A stretch of 64,000 nucleotides of DNA from Tetraselmis striata (Eukaryota; Chlorophyta; Chlorodendrophyceae; Chlorodendrales; Chlorodendraceae). A program made the translations under genes and the position numbers. Each line of letters starts with the position of its first letter. Position 1 is the stretch's first letter. The stretch lies in NCBI GenBank assembly GCA_006384855.1, contig VCJN01002036.1:310001-374000 (forward strand), written 5' to 3'. The notes below the pieces were generated by a model. That model did not search any database and was not told the origin of the DNA. It saw only the letters and a list, made by a program, of their open reading frames with translations. Shown here piece after piece: positions 11,541 to 24,182 of this stretch.

Positions 11541-14500
11541 GAATGGGCAATCATTCTGACAGCCGAATTACATGCGGCGGGCTACGGCACGGAATACCGG
11601 CATTTTCAAATGCTGGTGTCCTAGCTGTACTTCGCAAGCTGCGTACAACTACATCCACAGCAATTGAAAACGCCCAGTTTTCCGAGCCGTGCCCGCTCGC
11701 AATTGAGCGGCATGCACAGAGACAATACTAGTACGTAGCCTCAGTGTGCAACCGAGTGTCAGCAAGATCGGCGGAGCCAGTGTAGAGTTGTCACTCAAAA
11801 TCAGGACTCATCCTCATCAGCCTGATCTGGAACAGACCAAGCAAGTAGAAATATTCTCTGGGCGACCGTCCACCTCAGGATCTGTACACTCGTCCGGTTC
11901 AGATTCCGGCATGGGGGCCTCGCAAGGCACGGGTGTAGTCGGCATTTCATGAGCGACCGGCCGCTCGTCCACAACAGTGGAACCCGATGACGCGGGCATG
12001 ATTGCGCGAGATACGGAGAGCAGTCTTTCGTCACTACTCTTCATATACCCGACTTGGCACGAAACACTACTGGAGCCCATTTGTTGAGCCCAGTCCTCAC
12101 GGGCAATTCCGGCATCAGCAGCGGCCGAAGCACCGCCACTACGGCAAGAGTGTGATCCGTAAGTAGCTAGGAACTCTTTAGCAGCAACACCCATAATGGA
12201 GCCCATCCACTGTGACAATCAAGTACCGTGAGTACTGGGCAAGTGTAATAATTTTGCCATTGGGAGCAGTTTCGCATGGGAAAGACCGGACAAATTTGCC
12301 GACAAAGCCCTGAAAAAAGGGACGAACATGAGCTTGCCTACCAGTAGACAGAGTCAAATTCATCAACCGCTGCTGCAGCCGGATAGGGCAAATAGGGCCG
12401 GGACTCTCAGATATAACAACATGTGTCCCTTGACGGTACTGATCCGCTTTTCTTTTTACGAATGTAATCGTCGCAAATTTATCGCCCGGGCGAAAACGAC
12501 ATCGGTTTGTCTCAAGCCCGACGCGCAGTCGAACCGGCACATTGCGCCAAAACACAGGACGCATAGGACTGCGACTACCAAGTGACAGTAAGGAGCACTC
12601 TCATGCGTATACGCAGACGCAAACGTGAGAAAATCCCGCCAAAGGAAAGGTTCTTTGCGATTGGAAACCTTAAGGCCGATAGAGCGCTTAGCCGCCTCTC
12701 TCACCATAGCGGCCCGCAGGGAGAGGGTCGGGAGGTAATTGTAAAGATAAATACGTTACTAGTGGAACGCAATCGCAGCGGCAGCTGTTTTTATTACCGA
12801 GTACGACTCAGCCGCATTAGCAATGAACTGTAAATAGAGAGCCACCGTCTCGTCCGAGGCCGGCAGGGGGTTCTTGGGAACTGAGAGGGAGGCGCACCAC
12901 TTCAGGTAGCGGCGCCACGCGTAGGCATAGCCGGAGCCAGTGCTTTCGGCGACATTATTGCGAGCAGCATTACGAAGGTCATTCAGAAGGGAACACTCGA
13001 CGGGGTCATCTCGATTAATACCGAACTCGTCCCAAGGGGTCGCCGGCATCTCAGTACCACCGGGAGGGTGAGCAGCGTGGACAGCCGCCGTGAACGCAGC
13101 GGTCCGCGAGCGGGAGAGCTGGAGGGCATGACCGTGAAAAGTCGAGCCGGATGGCCAGAATGTCCCAAGTCGGCGGTCGATGTGATTTCTGGTTGCCGCT
13201 GTTCTGGCCCGGGAGAAAAAGGGCAAGGTCCTCCATGGGGAGCCACAGCCAGTCCATGACAGCGTCAATGAAGTGAGCACCGTCAGGTGCAAGGACATGC
13301 CACCGGAAGGGGGAGTCCCAAAAGGGGATAATCAAAGTCCCCGTAGCAGCACAAGTGTGCATGTGCCTGAGCACATCACCCACCATTCTGAATGGGGGAT
13401 TTATCCAACAATTGAACTGAGACCAATCATGGTGCATAGAGTTAACACCATGAGTGCCATGGCACCAAAATTGAGAAAAGAACACATTGCATTTTGCATT
13501 TTCGCTGCTCGCAAAGAGGTCAGCATTGTGAGGACCCCATCGGGCATCCAGCATCTGAAAATATTTAATGTGTAACACCCAGTCACTAGTGTCCTCATAT
13601 TTGCTGATAGCGTCAGCACGGCCATTTTTTCCCTAGGAACCCAATGTAAATCCATGGTGATATCACACTTCACACACAGAAGGTGTAATTCAATAGCAAG
13701 ATCATTAATAGGGATAGATCTGCTATCCTTCCCCACAATCCATAGGAGGTTCTTGTTATCAGTATGGATGACTACCAGTGCGCCAACACAAATGTAATAA
13801 TAGACATTGTGCATATGATAAATCCTGACAGCTCTCTAAAGGTAGAGGATTGGGCTCTCTCCCACATAGTGAAGAACTGACGAGCAATAAGTTGATGGGA
13901 ATCTGACATGCCATTATTTATCAAAAGACCACCCCAACCAACATCATTGGCATCAGTTTCCAAATTAATATAGCCACCACATGCTGACGAGGCCAGATTC
14001 TGCACATACAGGAACTTATGTCTAATCCTTCCCAGAACGACACTTCATTCCTAGCTTCAGGTGTGAGAGTAACCAAAGAGGACCAGGTCCACACTGAATT
14101 TTGAACCGCATACAGATGCCGGGTATAAAGCTGAGCAAGAGAGCCCAGAGCCAGCCTCATGGAAATAGCTTGACCAATAATACTAGCCAACTTGCGAGCA
14201 GACACTCTGCCTCTGCGGGCATACAACAATTCAGCGATACCTTGCTGTGACCTGTCCCACCACTATTCTGAATCAAACAAAGTACTGGTGGCAGAGTCAA
14301 CCACGAAGCCCAAATGCCTGAGCAATTCAACGGGAGTTGGGGTGCTCTTCTCCATATCTTCTCCAGACACAAACCCGACTTACCAAAGTCAGAAATAATT
14401 CTTCTGACGAGCACTGATGCATCAGCAGCTGTGCGGGCACAAAATAAAAAATCATCCAGATAGGGTAGGACATGAACACCCTCTCTGCGCCAGTGTCTGA

Positions 14501-17005
14501 CCAACTCAGACATGGTCTTAGCAAAAGCATAAAGAGCCACTTTCAATCCAAAAGGTAGGCTATTGAACATATAATACTTGCCCTTCCACTTGGTCTTAGC
14601 AAAAGCATAAAGAGCCACTTTCAATTCAAAAGGAAAGCTATTGAACATGTAATACTTGCCCTTCCGCTTGCGGTCTAAGAGACCCTCAGATTTGAACTTA
14701 GGGCAATCAATAGCCTCATTGACATAACGCATCTCAATGATGAGCCGGAGCTTATCAGAGCGGGGTTTAGGCACAACGCCTTTAGGACTAACCGCAGTAG
14801 GTTTATTGGCTATTTCATAAATATGGCCAGCAACCATCATTTCAGCAACAAACTCATCCACAAACTCTGAATTCTGGTGGGCCGTTGTGAGGTTGGGGAA
14901 CTCAGCTAGGGCAGGGAGGCAGTCTTCTAACGAAGAGAAAAGCCATCCTCGATCCATTGCATGACCCATCCATGAGCGAGGGCGGCATATAGAACGCCAG
15001 AACGAGAGTGACTTCTTCGGAGTACCAACTCTGAACATGGGTGTGCCCTGCTCCATCTCAAATCTGTCTAGAGGCTCTCTGAGAGACCAGTGAAACTCAT
15101 CATCAGGATGATTAATAATTGAATGTGAGGACTAGAAGAGGCACCTTTAACATAGCAGCAAAAAATAGACAAAATGAATATAACTATTGATATAATACTA
15201 CAACTCAGATTCAGAAAAGAATACAAAATTCAAAAAATAATTTGAAATTCACACACTAAAAGATATCAAAAGGGAAATTTGACAAAGAAATGAGCATACA
15301 AAGCTCCAAGAGACATATATGAATATGCTCAAGCACATGTAAGCTGAAGAAATGAATCATATCAGCGATACAAATGAAAATAAGTGCAAATCAAATAGGC
15401 ATCAAAGCCAAAGGACATAGAGAGGTAGTAGCGATCGAAGAAAAGGCAAAATGAAAGCCGAATCAGAGTCAGCCATCCTCAAAGGCATTTCTTACAAACC
15501 AAATGCTGAACGGACAGCAAAGGTGTATTCCAAAAGCTTCAAAACGCTATCAACTAGAGCTGGAACCAAAAGATGAAAATACAAAGAGAGCTGCATGGAC
15601 AGTCTCAAAGCCCAGAGGATCAATGCACTGGTGCATTATCACAGAGAAGTAACAAGTGCATGCTGTAGGAAGCCATGTACACATCCGGAGATGTACATCT
15701 GATAAGCCCATCTTGGCATTCGGGCAGTGATGCTTCAAGTGGCCAAACGCGCCGCAACCATGGCAAGGGCCGATAACACGACCACCAGAAGGTAAAAAGC
15801 CAGAATGGTTATTTTGTTGCGCCAATAAGTTGCCGGCCATAACTGAAGCCATAGCAAGCAAGGGGATCGAAACCATTGATGTAATGACGCACCTCCTGCA
15901 TTGTTGGTGGAAGCCCGATCTGCCTTAGTATAAGAGGGCCTCGTCAGCTTCATGGCTTTACCAGCTCTTTCTTTGGGGGACAAAGTCATATCTGGGCCGC
16001 AGCTATCATCTCCACGATACATGTCGGCAGTGTCGGAGGAAAACTTGTGCCGGAGGCACAGAATCATGGCTTCTTCGTATGTGGTACGAAGCAGATTCCT
16101 AAGAAAGCGAGGTACAATCCACTTTGAAGTGGACGACTTCATCGCCTCTACTGGGACGGGGCGCTTGGCGGGAACCTCCTTCTTCATATCGGGGTAAGCT
16201 TGGATCATAGTATCATATAGCTGCCAAGTAATATAAAAGACGAGCGCCATAAATTGAAACTGATGGGTACGGATAACGTGAATTTTACTAGTGAGCTACT
16301 CCTTGAAACCTCTTGGAGGCTGGGGAAGCTCCCAAGGAAGCAGCTTAGAGTCGCTGCCGAACTCGTCGTCGTCGGAGTCAGAATCGTCGTCCTCCGCCCT
16401 GCGCCGAGCGCGTTTAAAGCGACGCAAAGAAGGAGCAGAAGGAGCCTCCGCCTTGCCTTTAGCTCCCTCCGGAATTATTTTGGCCTCCTTGCCCTTGAGA
16501 ATAAAAGCATCGAGCTGCGCCGCCCTCCAGAGCAGTCCTTCGGGCGGTGTAGTTATTGATGAGCATGCGGTAGTGCTCACGAGAACCCTCTCCTTCAGTA
16601 GAGAGAAGCAGCTCCTCAGCATGCAGATTTGATGGATAGCGTCCTCTAATTGACTAACGCGCCTATTGAACGGGGACGGACCCTCCGAAGGGCCAGCTGC
16701 CTTGTGATCGTTGGTTCCAGCATAGATGCATGGGGTTACAAGTAAGACGATGGCTGCACGTAGCATCAAGCGGAGGAAGAGGGACATGGTGCTCAGATTC
16801 GCGACAGATTAGTAGAACAGACGTAAATCAGAGCGCCGGTAAGCACGACGAGAGAATGAACAATCATCCTGACAGCCGCCGCATTATATGCTGCGGGCTA
16901 CGGCCCGGTAAACCGGCATTTTCAAATTGCTGATGCTGGTCTCCGCCAGCTGTACTTCGCAACCTGCGTACAGCTACATCCACGGCAACTGAATGAAAAC
17001 GCTCA
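11530..17005 (-). mobile_element. Fossil tyrosine-recombinase (DIRS-like) retrotransposon Y2, near full length
   Basis: Two direct repeats of about 150 bp flank it (about 11,530-11,685 and 16,841-17,005), both containing GCGGGCTACGG or the close variant and CCGGCATTTTCAAAT. Parts in minus-strand order are a gag-like region (about 16,790-15,550) with a CCHC knuckle read as CHGCGAFGHLKHHC, a reverse transcriptase (about 15,060-14,160) with YLDDFLFCAR, an RNase H and linked region (about 14,230-13,050) with ETDANDVGWGG, and a tyrosine recombinase (about 13,000-11,820) with the box HSCRSGGASAAADAG. This gene order fits a PAT/DIRS-type element. It is broken, with several breaks, and of moderate age since the flanking repeats still match well by eye. 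Confidence 0.85.
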
Positions 17006-17678
17006 TCAGCATCGGTTAATAATGAAATATATACTGATGGTGCATGAGGTCAAGTGAGGTCAAGTGCTGGGCGCGGCTTCGGCGCTGCGATGATCCGGCG
17101 GGGCGAATTATTTTACTTTTCCATTTATAGTATTACTCGTGCGCAGAAGCACAGATTTTTCGTACATATACGTACATGTAAAGTTTTTTACTGTAGTATA
17201 TCGGAAGAACTGTATAGGTACCCGTACTCGTACAGGGGACCTGTGGTCGCGGTATCACACTAACATCACACTAGCAGAGCCCCCCCCCCCCCCCCCCCCC
17301 CCGCCCCCCCCGCCCTAGCACACACACACTGTCTCGGCATGCCGGCCCTTACCACCGGCCAGCGCGCGCAACCTTTCCATACCGGAGGAACCCCGCGAGT
17401 TGGAGTTTCCAGGTTGTGAATATCGATTCCCTGGCTGTCCCTATCCGAGTCCTCCCTCCATGCCGTGCCTGCGACCCTGATGAAGTATTAGCCGTGCCTG
17501 TCGAAGGTTGCAGGTGGGTCCCCACGTGCCGCGTACCAGGAAGAGACCCGGAGTTTGCATCCTAGCTTGCCAGGGCCACCGCACCATGGATCCTTAATTC
17601 ATTTTTCCCCGGCTGCGCCAGAGATTGTAACAGCGCGACGACGAGTGGCACGACTACTGCCAAACTCTGCTGTGCGAG
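17006..17678. other. Intergenic, upstream of the HET-like membrane gene
   Basis: An AT-rich first half is followed by a pure C tract at 17,281-17,302 and a GC-rich leader. I see no TATA box at a convincing distance. The sequence presumably holds the promoter and 5' leader of the next gene. Confidence 0.5.
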
Positions 17679-18627
17679 ATGCCGCCGTCCCCGCCGCCGC
17701 CGCCGCCGCTCATCAGAGCAGGGGCGCACCAACCGCCCTCGTCGCCCCCTGCGCTCTGGCCCACCCGAGCGCTACTAAAGCTGCGGTGGGCACAGTGTCG
17801 GGCGCTGCTGCGAAACCGCTACGACTCGGCGCAGCTGGTGGCTGGCACGGCGCTGGTGGTGGCCCTGGCGACCGCTGACGTGGTGTACCAGTGGGCGGGG
17901 CGCATGCCGCCTGGATGCGACCGGGCCTTCTTCCTGGGCGTTGGCGTCCCACACAGTTGCGAGCCAGCCTTCTCCGTCTCCGTGAGCCTCACCGCCGCAC
18001 GGTTTGCTGTGGTCGTGCCTTGCCTGATGTGGCTGTTCGTGCAGCGGATATTCTACATCCACGTCCGTCTACGCAGTCGAGCGCGTGTAGCGGCACCGCC
18101 CCGAGGCTCCGACTCTGCCGAACTGCTGCCGGTGCCAAAGCCTTCGAGCAGTGCAGGCCCGCTTCGCAGCGACAGCCGCGTCGTCAGGATGAAGGAAGCG
18201 TTGTCAAACGTGCGCGTGTGGGGCAGCGGTTCGGCTGGCTGGGCGGTCGCATCGAGTGAGCAGTCGTGGCGGGAAGCCACCGGCGCGGTATACTCCAGTG
18301 TGGTGCTCATGCTGACGGTGGCGCTGGGCCTGACCGCCATATTGGCGGCGATCAACGCCGTTACAGCGCTGACTAGGGGCGGGTGGACGAGCGGAAGGTC
18401 GTGGGAGTATGCATGCGCCACATGCAGCGACGATGCGGGGCAGGCGGTCGGGCGAGAGCAGTCGGTGGCAGCGTGCGTGGGCACTGGGGAAGCGCCGCTC
18501 AACATGTGCTTCCTGGCGTGGCATGCTCGGCTGGTGTTCCCGTACCTGATTGGCGGTCAGGTGAGCTTTAGAAAGCCTCTCTCCCCAACCAGTATCGGAG
18601 AGGCAGAGAGGGATTGAGGGGTGGGGT

Positions 18628-18671
<44 letters not shown>

Positions 18672-20664
18672 TCACGCACAACCTGCCTGTTGGAGACCCT
18701 GACTGAAGACGTGTGTCCCCCATCAGGTGGTGTCGCTGAGTGTTCTCACGTATCTCGCGCCGCTCCGACTATGGGACCCCATTGCGGTGGAGGCAGGCAA
18801 GCAAACCGGCCTGCGTTGGCTAAACCGGCTTCGGGTTCTGCATCTGCTGGTGCTCCCCACGCTCGCGCACGTCTGGCTGCCGCTCGTCGCCTTCCTTGCA
18901 ATGGAGCTCCACGTCGGCCCTCGGGTGCTTCTGGAGATGACCGGCTATGGCTCCATAATCTTCGGCCTGGCGCAGCTGGGCCTGGCGGCATGGCTGCTGT
19001 GGGCTGGCAAGCAGCACCACGCGCAGAACGGCACCACCCCTGAGAAGCGGACAGGCTCCGTCTGGCAGCTCGTGCGAGAGCTTCCCTCCGCTCTGCTGTA
19101 TGAGTCCGCCGCCGGGCTCAATTTCAAGCTTATGTACCTGCTGGTGCTCATCATTTTCACCTTTTGCGCGCACCTGGGCGCGTACGGCGCCGCCTACTAC
19201 TTCACGCTGCTGACCATACGCGCCATCATCTTCGCGCTGTTTCTGCTGGTTCGCGATAAGCACGTCGGCTTCTGGGAGCTGCGGCACGACCCGCGCGGCG
19301 CGGGCTTCGGCCTCGTGGTGGATGCGTCCCGCCTGAGGGCGGCGCTGCGGGGCTTCCTGCGGGGCGCTTGCTGCCAGGGTGCGCTGCCCACGTACAAGGC
19401 TACTGTGTACAGGATGGAGGCCACTATGACAGGTAAGGGGGCGATGAGGGCCAGCGTCAGCCCACAGTGCTGCCTGCTCTGTGCGTACCCAGCAAGCTGC
19501 TGACATGTATGCGCTGCACCCAGTGTCGTATCGCTGGCAGGGCGTCGAGGCGTCGGTGTGCCCCGGGCTGAGCCTGAACATGAGCCGGTGGCAGATGGAG
19601 CAGCTGGTGCTCGCGTTGGAGACGACGTCGTGCTTCTACGTGTGGATCGATCGCCTGAGCGTGCCGCAGGTTGAGTCGGAGCTGCAGAATACTCTGCTCT
19701 CCAGGATGATGGCCACCTACGCTAGCGCCCGGGAGACACTGGTGCTGCGGTCCGGGGAGGAGAGCGGCAGCCGCTACCACCAGCGCGCATGGTGCGTCGC
19801 CGCGAAGTGTGTCTTGCCCTCCAACATGAAGTGTCCGGCAAGGCCTGCGGTGCTGATCATGGCTGTGACCGCAGGACGCTGCCCGAATTCGTCTGCTCGG
19901 CCTCCCCTCGGACGTGTACAGAGGGCGAAGAGCAGGGCACGGGCAATGCGCAAGGGGCCTGGGTTGAGGGCGGGCTGATTTCTCACACGAAAGAGGAGGA
20001 GGTGCTGGTGGCGGAGATCCGGGAGCACTACCTTGCGCGCATGGCGCAGTGCCGCCCGCTGTGGCTACACCCCAACCGGACCCTACAGCTCCCCTCGGAT
20101 TTGGAGCAGACGTGGGAGCTGTACGAGCGCGCGCTGGGGCTGCTGCACTGTAGCATTTCAGAAGACCGCATCCGGGCGGTCTATCCGCTGCTGTTCAACG
20201 TACCGGTGGATAACCACGAGGAGCTGGTTGTCCTGGTTGACGCGGTGGCCTGCGCGTTGGAAGCGAGTGCGCCGCAGTCAGCGGCGAGCAGGTTGGCGCG
20301 GCGACATTACTACGAGATCATGGAGGTGGCAGTGATTGACGAGGACGAGCCTGCGCCCGAGCCGTCTCAGGATCGGGCTTCTGCGTTGTCCTACGTGTTG
20401 CAAAAAATCTCGGCACGGGTCGTGCCGATTTTTCGCTCCGGCCGGGCTGTTCTTCCTGCCAGCCTCGGGCAGAGCTCCGTGCGCCACATGTCTATCCAGA
20501 GACTGAGGCTTGGCGCTGATAGGTCAACACACCGGCTAGAACAACGATCAGAGAGCTCCTCAGTAGTACCTCTGGAAGCACCTCATCCCCAGAGGCCGGC
20601 GGATCAGGTTGAACTTACTCCACCCAAAGTGCCACATGCCCGTAGGACATCAGTCTACTTCTAG
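17679..20664 (+). CDS. Polytopic membrane protein with C-terminal HET-like domain
   Basis: The model has four exons: 17,679-18,560, 18,727-19,432, 19,497-19,791 and 19,875-20,664. They join in phase to 890 residues. The N-terminal half has about seven or eight hydrophobic segments (for example TALVVALATADVVYQW near residue 55 and LMYLLVLIIFTFCAHL near 440). From about residue 538 the protein resembles the fungal HET family, with SYRWQG, then FYVWIDRLSVPQ, then MMATYASARETLVL, then the splice-spanning RAWTLPEF. The phase-2 junction restores the Trp of that last motif, which supports the model. HET domains are known from fungal incompatibility, and algal genomes carry membrane-anchored relatives of unknown role. 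The third exon has two candidate acceptors (19,492 and 19,496). Only the second keeps frame. The first intron contains a run of about 30 G. Confidence 0.8.
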
Positions 20665-22517
20665 AGATGACTGTTGCGCTGATGATCGCCTGCCACGAGC
20701 AAGAGGATCCCGTCTACACGGTGGCGCGGCGATGCGTGCGTACCCAAGACTGCTGCGCAAGTATTGTTTATGTATAGCAACATTTAATGCAGTGGATATA
20801 CTGCTTTGCTACCATCAAGTCCCTGAACATTTCAGTCACTGTATGCGCCATCCAGGGCAGGGGGGCACTGTATGATGGTTCATTACCATGTGTCCCTTGC
20901 TAAGCTACATGTAGGGCGGTCACAGAGCATCGCTGTCCATGCTGATGTTACCGATGCACGACAGAAACAACCAACGTAATAATCAAATTAACGCTACTGG
21001 CGTATGCAATCCTACGCATGGTTAAGTAACGGTGCACCAAATAATTGATCGGATAACAGAATGTCACGCGCTATGTCCATCCATGTGTGCAGAATGTATG
21101 ATCAATAACAATCCTGGATTATTGTTGCGGTAGCTACAGATGTCTGCTATGCACATACAGCACTCCACATAAGTCTTTGCACACAGATATCCGTTCGCGT
21201 ATCTTCGCCTTGGTGCCCAACGCCAAGGAGGCAGCCGCTGTGTCCAGGTATTGCACTTGTGAAGATATTCTTCGGCGGTAACGTTGCTTGGCACAAGGCT
21301 AAAACCTTAAAAACACGGTCAATGCACATACATGGGAGCAACATGTTGGCGCCTTGGCAGTATAGGTACCGGCCGTCGCATTTGGGCGCGCTCCTGGTGG
21401 TGGGTGGGCATACGCAGGGCGTGTATGACGCGCAAATTTGAGACCAATCAATGTATGCCACCGTTGCAAAGCACTGGCATTTCCATGCCTGTGTGCCAAT
21501 AATGCAGACAATTGTCAATCCCACAATGCTTCAAGCTGCAAGATATGCGCCGCTGGCTGCGCCTCGCTGGGTTCAAGTAATACAAATGACATACTCGGGG
21601 ATTCCACAGGGGCGTGCTTGTATATCACCCGCACCGACGGTGGCTCAGCGGGGGCTTGCCCCCATCAACAACAATGCCCGACTAGCGCACAAATCCGCGT
21701 GCATGTTTTCGCATATGTCAACCATGCTTAAAGGGGAGGCGCTGAAGTTTCGACGGGGTGGATTGAGGCGACCTGGAAACCCGTCCAAGAGGTCCTCGCG
21801 CCTGGGAGCTTGCGTGGAGTGGCACATTACATGCCATTATCATAACCCCGCACCCACAATTGGTTGGCTGGCTGTCAAACTAGAGTAAGGGTATTTTTAG
21901 CAGGCCATAGAATGCCGCCATTTTATCAGAGCCGTATGCTAATGAGCAGGCTAAAAAGCCCCGCTGAAGGGCTTTCAAGTACGCCATTTAGTGGCTAATT
22001 CTGGTAGAACGGCAAACTGTTATGAAATTCCGCGTGATTACGAGATAAATGCAAGATTACTGCTCTCTGCAGGGTGAACAGCCAGTTTGCGAATGTCGCA
22101 TGCAGCTCGCGAGTTGACCATGGACGCTACACCATGCGCCAAGCAGCACGGGCTAGGTGGCTAGCACATGTATCTCGACGACCAGCATGTGAGAAAAACA
22201 CAGTTCTTAATTTTCAAATGCCGACGTGCCGTGCGCTCCAACTGGCCACCACCCAGTTCCCCACACATGTTACACTGATGTTGCCAAGTGACAGGTGCCT
22301 CGCGTTTTACCGCAGACCAGTGTATTGACCCTAGCGCACCAAGTGCACGCTGTTTCATGAGTTTCCTCACAATGACCGCAATTGCATAGGTTTCGCGTGC
22401 GGTTATCAACTAGAAGCGCCCCAAGCGAAATCACAACCAAATGAAAACGCAGACTTTTGTGGCCTGCTGTGGAATAATAACACCAAGAGCCTATTAGGAT
22501 TTCGACATTTAGTAACC
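20665..22517. other. Intergenic, no supported gene
   Basis: This stretch holds the 3' flank of the HET-like gene and short open frames of mixed composition without recognisable domains. I find no clear polyadenylation signal of the TGTAA type close to the stop. Confidence 0.5.
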
Positions 22518-23568
22518 ATGTATGAAAACACGGTCAGTTCCAGACCATTATTCCGCAACTCTGCTTTGTAACACAAAATATAGACCGTAACGACGTAAGG
22601 AACGTATATGTATATATATGTATATATGTGCATGTTTATGTGCATAAATATATGTAGTGTGTGTGTGTGTGTGTGTATACATACATATATACAAATATAT
22701 GTATGTGTAAAGACGTATGTAGTATACATACATATGTTTATATATGTACTGCATTTGCATATATATGTGTATACATGTACTGTATGTATATATATAATGC
22801 TAGTGAAAGTATATAGATATGCTTTGTATGTCATGCTATTAGTACTAACGCTTTTCGAGTACCTGCTGCAGTGTATAGGTAGTATAACAGCATGCCGCGC
22901 GCAGCACATAAATTCGACGGGTAACTATGCGAATGTGTTCCTAGATATACCGTAACAATATAATTCGTCGCTTCACCTCTGCAACTTCATTAATCAAGGC
23001 GCAGAGGGCTCGTGTTTTTATATGGTTTCGGAGCATACTTTTTTCTGGTTTCGGAGCGCGACTTTAGTCAAAACATACCGGATGAGCATTTGATGCTGGC
23101 GGCTGCACCCCCGCTCGTGTCCGCTCCTTTATTTATACCGCTATAGATTCGGCCGAACACGACGAATAAGGATTGTGATACCCCGCGCCTTGCTGTACGT
23201 CGTTGCGATGCTTACGTTACCGGTCGCGATGTAGTTGGTCTGTAATAAGTAATCCTTAATAGTCGCCATAGTCAACATCTCACTGCAGTAGTGGATATTA
23301 CAGTCGATACGTAGTCGCGATACAGTCGATACAGGTAGCAGATATTCCCTTGTCGAAGACGACGGGCAACCCACGCGTAGGTCGTCTGGTCCGCGCCTGT
23401 GGCGCGGACCCCTCTGCTTGTGGTACCAGCAGGGGTTACCCCCTGGTACCAGTACGTCACTTGCATCTGTCGCTACGTTCGTTACGTCGTTACGGTCCTT
23501 ACAGGGTACAAGTTTTACATTATTTACAGAATCGCGGATGGTCTGAAACTGACCGTGTCTTCATACAT
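22518..23568. mobile_element. Inverted-repeat (MITE-like) element of about 1.05 kb
   Basis: The arms at 22,518-22,604 and 23,479-23,568 are reverse complements with some gaps. They share CGTTACGTCGTTACGG or the close variant and, nearer the outside, GAACTGACCGTGT or its variant. The interior has TA and TG microsatellites (22,605-22,800) and no coding capacity. This looks like a non-autonomous DNA element. I could not define a target-site duplication. Confidence 0.6.
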
Positions 23569-24182
23569 ATCCTTAAAATTGAACTGATATAGTCTGTCAC
23601 AGTTAAAGCAGATAAAATCATTTAAGCAACGCCCTTCGTTAGGTAAATAAGTCAGGTAGTATTCTGTTTTATATATAAAGATTAGTCGATATATATAACA
23701 CGGTCGATAGTGGATGTTATTTATATTATGGTCGATAATAATTAATTATAGCAAGCCCCGGTCTCTCGGACAACAGTAAGATGAATCTTGCGGTAAAATA
23801 AATGATCAAAAGTGCATGGTCACATAGCAGATAGTCGCTAGTCCAGATTATGTGTAGGGAGTGATAAATTACATCAGGGCTTTCACAAAAGCGCACTACA
23901 AAGAGAACTAACAGCAACTATGAAAGGTTGCCAGCAAAACAGAGACATAAGCCTGAAAGGGAGCAATAATCCTTACAGCACGAGATTCCTGGTACGATGC
24001 CTCGTAGCCCAATGATCCTACTCGGCCCGCCCGGATGGATGCTGTAAAGTACTGGTAGCAGCAGAACCGCCTGATGAGCTCATCATATTGTCCGGCACTC
24101 AGCTCGTCCAACTTGGGTCCCCCAACCCCTGCCCCCGATCCCTTTTGCTCCCACCCCTACTCTTCCCCTCCTCGAGCATAGC
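23569..24182. other. Intergenic, upstream of the PPR gene
   Basis: The sequence is AT-rich, with a TAATCCTTA motif near 23,970 and a TAGTCGCTA near 23,832. I see no gene. Confidence 0.5.

Noticed and set aside
21064-21524. Overlapping Cys-containing open frames
   Set aside because: No Cys spacing pattern, no signal peptide, and frames overlap on both strands.
22406-22909. Open frames with many Tyr, Ile and His
   Set aside because: They are translations of TA/TG microsatellites.
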